Shown here: one piece after another, positions 8,001 to 10,003 of the stretch
How positions within the stretch are numbered: position 1 is the stretch's first letter
Layout of the letters: every line of letters starts with the position of its first letter
NCBI GenBank assembly: GCA_900618425.1
Contig: UZAN01046107.1
Location: 8,973 to 18,975 of the forward strand
Direction: 5' to 3'
Source: Echinostoma caproni
Taxonomy: Eukaryota; Platyhelminthes; Trematoda; Plagiorchiida; Echinostomatidae
Length of the DNA: 10,003 bases
The notes under the pieces: generated by a model
Database searches by the model: none
The model's input: the letters and a program-made list of their open reading frames with translations, nothing else
What the model was told of the DNA's origin: nothing
Made by a program: the position numbers and the translations under genes

Positions 8001-8232
8001 TGTTATTTTTGTCTGTGTTCCAGAGTCCCGAAACCTTCGGATTTCATACCAGTCACTGCTCTTTCCTTTCATTCCCGTTTAGCCACACATACTGAAACAA
8101 CTAACCAACGATTTGGCCGAGAAACACTACGACTGGATTTTGGATATCATCAAGGCGTATCGAAAAATTGGAATGAACTCTGTCGCGTTGCAATTGCTAA
8201 CTCGACTGTCCACATTCGAATCAACCAAATCA
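1985..8232 (+). CDS. GTF3C3: GTF3C3-like TFIIIC subunit (TPR protein), seven internal exons, partial at both ends
   Basis: The product would be the TPR-array subunit of TFIIIC (TFIIIC102; yeast Tfc4/tau131), which in the nucleus helps bridge promoter-bound TFIIIC to TFIIIB at tRNA and other Pol III genes. Exons: 1985-2099, 3502-3668, 3775-3862, 5593-5651, 5941-6044, 7662-7732, 8083-8232. Joined without the N at 7696 they give 753 bases, 251 codons and no stop. Blocks match my memory of human GTF3C3 in order and nearly in spacing: WLSLVEIAEEKNDLALALYY against WVRLAEMSLEQDNIKQAIFC; YLERAGHRREAL against LYEQMGDHKMAM; QGEKYKEALK against SNKQYDKALE; and the last exon against the human segment ending in ALPLLSAL. 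Human GTF3C3 is close to 890 residues, so roughly a quarter is present. Start codon, N-terminal acidic region and C-terminal TPRs are absent. Introns 1, 3, 5 and 7 carry transposon debris. Homology is from memory, not a search; another TPR protein is possible but unlikely given the ordered match. Confidence 0.82.
2741..2880 (-). repeat. Dimeric tRNA-like repeat (SINE candidate)
   Basis: On the minus strand a full tRNA-like unit spans 2821-2741: acceptor strands GGCTTCG and CGAGGCT pair over 7 positions (two G-U), the D-arm is GCTC-AGCTGGTA-GAGC, and the T-arm is GTGGG-TTCGAAT-CCCAC with a perfect B box. Between D- and T-arms there are 32 bases, about nine more than in a normal tRNA, and no clean anticodon stem. 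Just upstream on the same strand a second unit (2880-2830) has only the 5' half. A 23-base stretch including the D-arm (A-box region) is identical at 2795-2817 and 2851-2873. This is best read as a dimeric tRNA-derived SINE or a damaged tRNA pair, not a functional tRNA gene. It lies antisense in intron 1. Confidence 0.65.
3120..3172 (-). repeat. Degenerate tRNA-like SINE fragment
   Basis: The minus strand contains GAGGTCCCGAGTTTGATTTTC, resembling a tRNA T-arm with a decayed B box (GAGTTTGAT in place of GGTTCGAAT). It is preceded by GTTGGTGTTGTACTTGT, which resembles the D-arm/anticodon half of SINE heads. The A box is not clear. Weak evidence. Confidence 0.25.
3444..3462. repeat. (AC)9 microsatellite near an acceptor
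   Basis: A dinucleotide run lies about 40 bases upstream of the exon b acceptor, next to a pyrimidine-rich stretch. CA runs near splice sites can bind hnRNP L-type proteins in animals; any effect here is speculation. Confidence 0.85.
3502..3668 (+). CDS. GTF3C3: GTF3C3-like exon b: TPR helix pair
   Basis: Acceptor AG is 3500-3501 and donor GTAAGT begins at 3669. The first two bases, CG, complete the split codon from exon a to GCG (Ala), which lines up with the Ala of human FCYTKA. The spacing from that Ala to the conserved E..G motif is the same in both proteins (23 residues to the His/Asp after the Gly, by hand count). Contains RQRLIDYLERAGHRREALF, then a Ser/Thr-rich turn, then FRVARNLAD, matching the human FMQLARDMAK segment. 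Ends in phase 0. A second AG at 3516-3517 would break the phase and was not chosen. Confidence 0.82.
3775..3862 (+). CDS. GTF3C3: GTF3C3-like exon c
   Basis: Acceptor TTTTTCAG ends at 3774 and donor GTCAGT starts at 3863. Phase 0 in, phase 1 out. The 29 codons read EFFKLMDPNSAIRAYEAAFE and then KFPKSGTES. This matches the human block SYYEANDVTSAINIIDEAFS, with the conserved SAI and EAF positions. The intron before it is only 106 bp, so exons b and c together form a compact well-supported block. Confidence 0.82.
4265..4277. repeat. 6-bp direct repeat around a single N
   Basis: cgagtc occurs on both sides of the N at 4271. As at 473, this fits a contig join with a short undetected overlap. The join lies directly at the proposed start of the LTR (4278), where a repeat would naturally break an assembly. 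Confidence 0.55.
4278..4685 (+). mobile_element. Candidate LTR of a Gypsy-like retrotransposon
   Basis: The segment starts TGTTGGTCAGGG and ends CGACA, so it has TG..CA termini. An AATAAA (about 4616-4621) lies in the last quarter, as expected for the R region. Two bases after its end comes TGGTGCGATTCC, which looks like a primer binding site (TGG plus the complement of a tRNA acceptor). A gag-like frame follows. No second LTR is in the window, so the boundaries are inferred from these signals only. Confidence 0.35.
4752..4940 (+). pseudogene. Broken 5' fragment of a retrotransposon gag
   Basis: A short frame begins at ATG 4752 (a second ATG at 4782) and encodes SPSEIEEWAERFDLWCSTR. This pattern, an acidic stretch followed by EEW.ERF..WC, is typical of the start of gag in Gypsy-type elements of invertebrates. 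A later GKASHSY resembles the G.EA..L position that follows in that family. The frame stops within 62 codons, far short of a complete gag, and no protease or polymerase follows. Its place just after a candidate LTR and primer site supports the call. Family assignment is from memory. Confidence 0.45.
5593..5651 (+). CDS. GTF3C3: GTF3C3-like exon d: short TPR exon
   Basis: The acceptor is a T-rich tract ending CAG at 5590-5592, and donor GTAAGT starts at 5652. The first two bases complete GAT (Asp) with the G left by exon c. The following 19 codons read KNSLLSILMQGEKYKEALK, matching human DVNIAAELYISNKQYDKALE in order and length. Ends in phase 0. The intron before it (1730 bp) carries the LTR/gag debris. 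Confidence 0.8.
5941..6044 (+). CDS. GTF3C3: GTF3C3-like exon e: variable linker
   Basis: Acceptor TTTCATTTCAG ends at 5940. The donor GTTGGT at 6045 is a weaker match to the consensus than the other donors. The exon enters in phase 0 and leaves in phase 2 (AG left over). It encodes FFITYCEVNLMTSNRKRL, then DPNSITASSDQIQQFI. This corresponds to the human segment after KALE, which is charged and poorly conserved, so this exon rests more on its splice signals and phase than on similarity. Confidence 0.68.
6351..7052 (+). mobile_element. CR1/Jockey-like non-LTR retrotransposon fragment, 3' end of ORF2, frameshifted
   Basis: This is the C-terminal part of a reverse transcriptase, past the catalytic palm. 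In the first frame (to 6632) VSYNPSKCFECLF is followed by KYLGVFIDIDLHRTSHSQHI, the thumb-region motif of non-LTR elements. The frame continues through stops at 6633-6635 and near 6696, shifts at the run of T's (about 6711-6719), and goes on as DFKLLRLGLTIISR... to AHKILIDPTHPLY. It shifts back near 6969 to NSTVPSLARGLVN and stops at 7050-7052. The tail (conserved His-Pro-Leu, then a basic Cys/Arg block and a final SLAR..VN) matches the C-terminal ends of CR1/Jockey-type ORF2 proteins. Two stops and two frameshifts make it dead. The 5' part is missing, as usual for 5'-truncated copies. Confidence 0.6.
7318..7395 (+). repeat. tRNA-like repeat with A and B boxes
   Basis: An A box, TAGCACAGTTGG (7325-7336), fits TRGYNNARNNGG. 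A B box, GGTTCGAATTC (7376-7386), lies 39 bases further, a normal spacing for tRNA-derived SINEs. The sequence between them has no convincing anticodon stem and the final B-box position is off consensus. Flanks CAGTGGGGA and TCCCACCTCACTG are nearly complementary with a bulge. Probably a SINE head in the sense orientation in intron 5. Confidence 0.5.
7662..7732 (+). CDS. GTF3C3: GTF3C3-like exon f, interrupted by an N
   Basis: Acceptor CTATGTTACAG ends at 7661 and donor GTAAGA starts at 7733. The first base A completes AGA (Arg) with exon e. The frame then reads CTYPRTLSTEL up to 7695. The N at 7696 follows, and the frame continues as VLVQLHFTKAIT only if the N is ignored. Without the N the exon is 70 bases and ends in phase 0, exactly what exon g needs; with it the frame is lost. 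The ignored-N version aligns with human VPIDITVKLMVCLVHLNI (from memory): P, L and H columns agree. Confidence 0.68.
7733..8082 (+). other. Intron 6 of the GTF3C3-like gene
   Basis: A 350-bp intron from GTAAGA to TTTAG joining phase-0 exons f and g. Nothing else is recognised in it. Confidence 0.65.
8083..8232 (+). CDS. GTF3C3: GTF3C3-like exon g: TPR helix pair
   Basis: Acceptor TTCCCGTTTAG ends at 8082 and donor GTGAGT starts at 8233. Phase 0 on both sides, 50 codons. It reads PHILKQLTNDLAEKHYDWIL and then DIIKAYRKIGMNSVALQLL. The TPR features A/Y...G....A...L are visible, and it matches the human block DLYLDVAEAFLDVGEYNSAL. The antisense RTE element begins about 67 bases after the donor. 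The next coding exon is not in the window. Confidence 0.82.
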
Positions 8233-8300
8233 GTGAGTAGTAGTAATCCGTGCACGTTTCTGTCTCATTCATGGTCTCTCGTGTTTCGAGCTGAGAGGCG

Positions 8301-8345
8301 ATCATCATCATCATAATCATCATCATCAGCAGCAGCAGCATCATT
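8301..8345. repeat. ATC / AGC trinucleotide microsatellite
   Basis: On the + strand: four ATC units, a short interruption, more ATC units, then about five AGC units. Read on the minus strand it is the likely terminal repeat of the RTE element. It could also be an independent microsatellite. Confidence 0.8.
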
Positions 8346-8523
8346 CCGTACAGCGAAATACAGTTAAATGAACTTCACTGATCGCTGCCTAACTCGCAAT
8401 GCATACAAGGTTAGTGGTAAAATTTAAGTTGGATTGGGATTGAATCTATTTTGATGGAGGGAGAAGGTGAGCCACTATGGTCAACACACAGAGTACGCAA
8501 TCGAACTCTGCATACATACCACT

Positions 8524-9909
8524 TCAAGCATTCTGACCTGATAAGAAACGACAACAGGAACACCACTGCAATCGGTTCGCTACCATATCCTTCAGTTTCT
8601 CCAACCTGCCAGTTGTGGAGTCTTTCGGACCCCAACCTGGAAGGCGAGAGACACCTACTCTACCTAATGGCTCTGTGCATTTCTTCATGCCTCGTCTCCA
8701 CGTCATCTGTTGACCTCCGCTTGGTTTCCTCCAAGCCGGATTAGCTACAGCGAATAAAGCGCGGTGAGGCAGACGATGGCTGAGCATACGCAATACGTGC
8801 CAGCGAAGCCTAGTAATCTGAATTCGGTATGCCATCAGGTTTGTACCTGATAGACTCCCAAACACACGACGGCTTACCTCCACGTTACTGACCCGTTCGC
8901 TCTATCCAACGTGGGCTAAACTGCGTAAACACCGATAATCGAAATCTTCCAGTCGACGGATATCTTCTATTCGCAAATTCAAGGTCTCCCAACCATAAAG
9001 CAAAACTGAACGAACGGTGGCACAATATACACGACCTTTCAATTTCAGTGAAACGTCGCGTCTACGCCAAAGGTGTTTCAAACCTGCGTACGCTGCTCGA
9101 GCCTTGGAAGTACAAGCAGTTATCTCTTTTGCTGCGCTACCGTCATTGGTCACGCAACTACCTAAGTAGAAAAAATAATCCACCATAACTAAATCCTGAC
9201 CATTCAGTTTCGGAGCGGGAGTAAGAGAAACCCAGTCCTGCAGCATCACTTTGCACTTTGAAGGTGCAAAGCACATACGGAAAGTGGCTACTGCACTTGT
9301 TAGTCTATCAAGTGCGCTTTGCGCATCATCCACACATTCGACCAGACAGACGATGTCATCGGCGTATACCAAATCGCACAGCTTTTCTCCAGCTGTCCAT
9401 TCAGTACCTACGTTTTGGAGTCCCCTTAGTGCGCTCTCCAGGATTTCATGTACGACGACATTGGACAGGAACGGCGAAAGAGGGCACCCTTGACGAACGC
9501 CGCTGCTGGTAACGAACAGCCTACTTGGTTCGTTGTATACCCTTACACGACCGGAGGTATGTGAGTACAGTGACCTCAGTAGGTTAACGTACTTCTGGGG
9601 CATTCCTTTTCGAAGAACGGAGCCCATCAGAGCTTCGCGGTCAACTGAGTCGAAGGCTCCTTTCAGGTCAAGAAACACTACGATCGTTAGCCGACGGTGG
9701 GTATGACGCAGCTCAACGAGCTGACACAACATAAAAATCTGATCAATACATCCACAACCAGGCCGGAATCCGACTTGCGGTTCACGGATGTTAGTCTCTC
9801 TTAAAGACGTTAGACGTTGAAGTATAACCGAAGCTAGCACTTTGGAGACGATCGGGATCAAACTGATCCCGCAGTGTTTTTCGCAATCGTTGCGGTAATT
9901 GACGGGGCT
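8524..9909 (-). pseudogene. RTE-clade reverse transcriptase ORF, interrupted by stop codons
   Basis: The frame from ATG at 9861 runs 319 codons and shows the RT blocks in order: QVGFRPGCGCIDQIFMLCQL (about residues 29-48), FLDLKGAFD (63-71, first catalytic Asp), GVRQGCPLSP (121-130), YADDIV (166-171, catalytic pair), SKCKVM (201-206) and YLGS (232-235). A TAG at 8902-8904 interrupts it. The same frame continues at once with RVSNVEVSRRVFG and later RLRWHVLRM, GGQQMTW and NRLQW, the C-terminal pattern of RTE elements, up to the TGA at 8524-8526. The TAG stands where the family usually has Trp, so a single G-to-A change would explain it. Upstream the frame continues to about 9909 (CGISLIP, an RTE N-terminal RT block), where a TGA (9910-9912) and further stops occur. 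The product would copy its own RNA by target-primed reverse transcription; this copy is probably inactive. RTE rather than CR1 is judged from motif style, from memory. Confidence 0.82.
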
Positions 9910-10003
9910 TCAGAATCTGCAAACCATTCCGTGGTAAATCACTTACAATGCTCTTTGGTAATGACCTTTGGCGAGCGACATCCAAGTTGCTTGAGGGACT
10001 ATT

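Larger units (their letters stand above)
8233..10003 (+). other. Start of intron 7, occupied by an antisense retrotransposon
   Basis: The donor GTGAGT at 8233 opens an intron that does not close in this window. From about 8300 to the right edge it consists of the RTE-like element on the opposite strand. No further GTF3C3-like exon is visible. Confidence 0.6.
8300..10003 (-). mobile_element. RTE-type non-LTR retrotransposon, 3' part, antisense in intron 7
   Basis: Read from the right edge leftwards: decayed sequence before the reverse transcriptase, a nearly open RT frame (9909 to 8524), about 180 bases of 3' UTR, and a tail of (GCT)n then (GAT)n trinucleotides at 8344-8301. Elements of the RTE clade commonly have a short 3' UTR and end in short tandem repeats, which fits. 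The endonuclease and 5' end lie beyond the window. The 3' end lies about 67 bases from the exon g donor. Confidence 0.72.

Noticed and set aside
8451..8744. Open frames on the + strand opposite the reverse transcriptase (also 9251-9512)
   Set aside because: They are antisense shadows of the RTE coding frame and show no motif of their own.
1..10003. CRISPR array, bacterial operon or phage content
   Set aside because: No regularly spaced repeats, no closely packed long ORFs, and the content is that of a spliced animal gene with retroelements.

Overview
The window reads as a stretch of an animal nuclear genome, most likely from a parasitic flatworm (digenean trematode). The evidence is short coding exons with GT..AG introns and consistent splice phases, intermediate base composition, and introns filled with decayed RTE-like, CR1/Jockey-like and LTR retrotransposons plus tRNA-derived repeats. 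The flatworm assignment is inference. The animal assignment rests on the split gene and the element types.

The backbone is one multi-exon gene on the + strand. Seven exons (1985-2099, 3502-3668, 3775-3862, 5593-5651, 5941-6044, 7662-7732, 8083-8232) join into about 251 codons of a tetratricopeptide-repeat (TPR) protein. Block by block these match, as I recall it, the central part of human GTF3C3 (TFIIIC102; yeast Tfc4/tau131), a subunit of RNA polymerase III general factor TFIIIC. The N-terminal exons lie before this window or are unrecognised in its first 2 kb. The C-terminal exons lie beyond the right end. Every splice phase chains correctly, except that the single N at 7696 adds one base inside the sixth exon. 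Treating that N as a zero-length placeholder restores the frame.

Layout. 1-1984: no certain gene. It holds a short open frame at the left edge, a nested inverted repeat (267-338), an N flanked by an exact 21-bp direct repeat (452-494), a hairpin (921-939) and a tRNA-like T-arm beside AAC/AAT low-complexity DNA. Intron 1 (2100-3501): a dimeric tRNA-like repeat on the - strand, a weaker tRNA-like B box, and an (AC)9 run. Intron 3 (3863-5592): a candidate LTR, a primer-binding-site-like stretch and a broken gag start. Intron 5 (6045-7661): a frameshifted C-terminal fragment of a CR1/Jockey-like reverse transcriptase and a tRNA-like repeat on the + strand. Intron 7 (8233 to the end): an antisense RTE-type retrotransposon with a nearly intact reverse-transcriptase reading frame interrupted by stop codons.

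The genes do not form an operon or system. One housekeeping gene is interrupted by mobile DNA. The most notable points are that a TFIIIC-subunit gene carries several elements with B-box promoters (the DNA site TFIIIC binds) in and beside its introns, and that all three N characters look like contig-join artefacts, one of which breaks a real exon. I see no evidence for a new defence, toxin or CRISPR-like system here.
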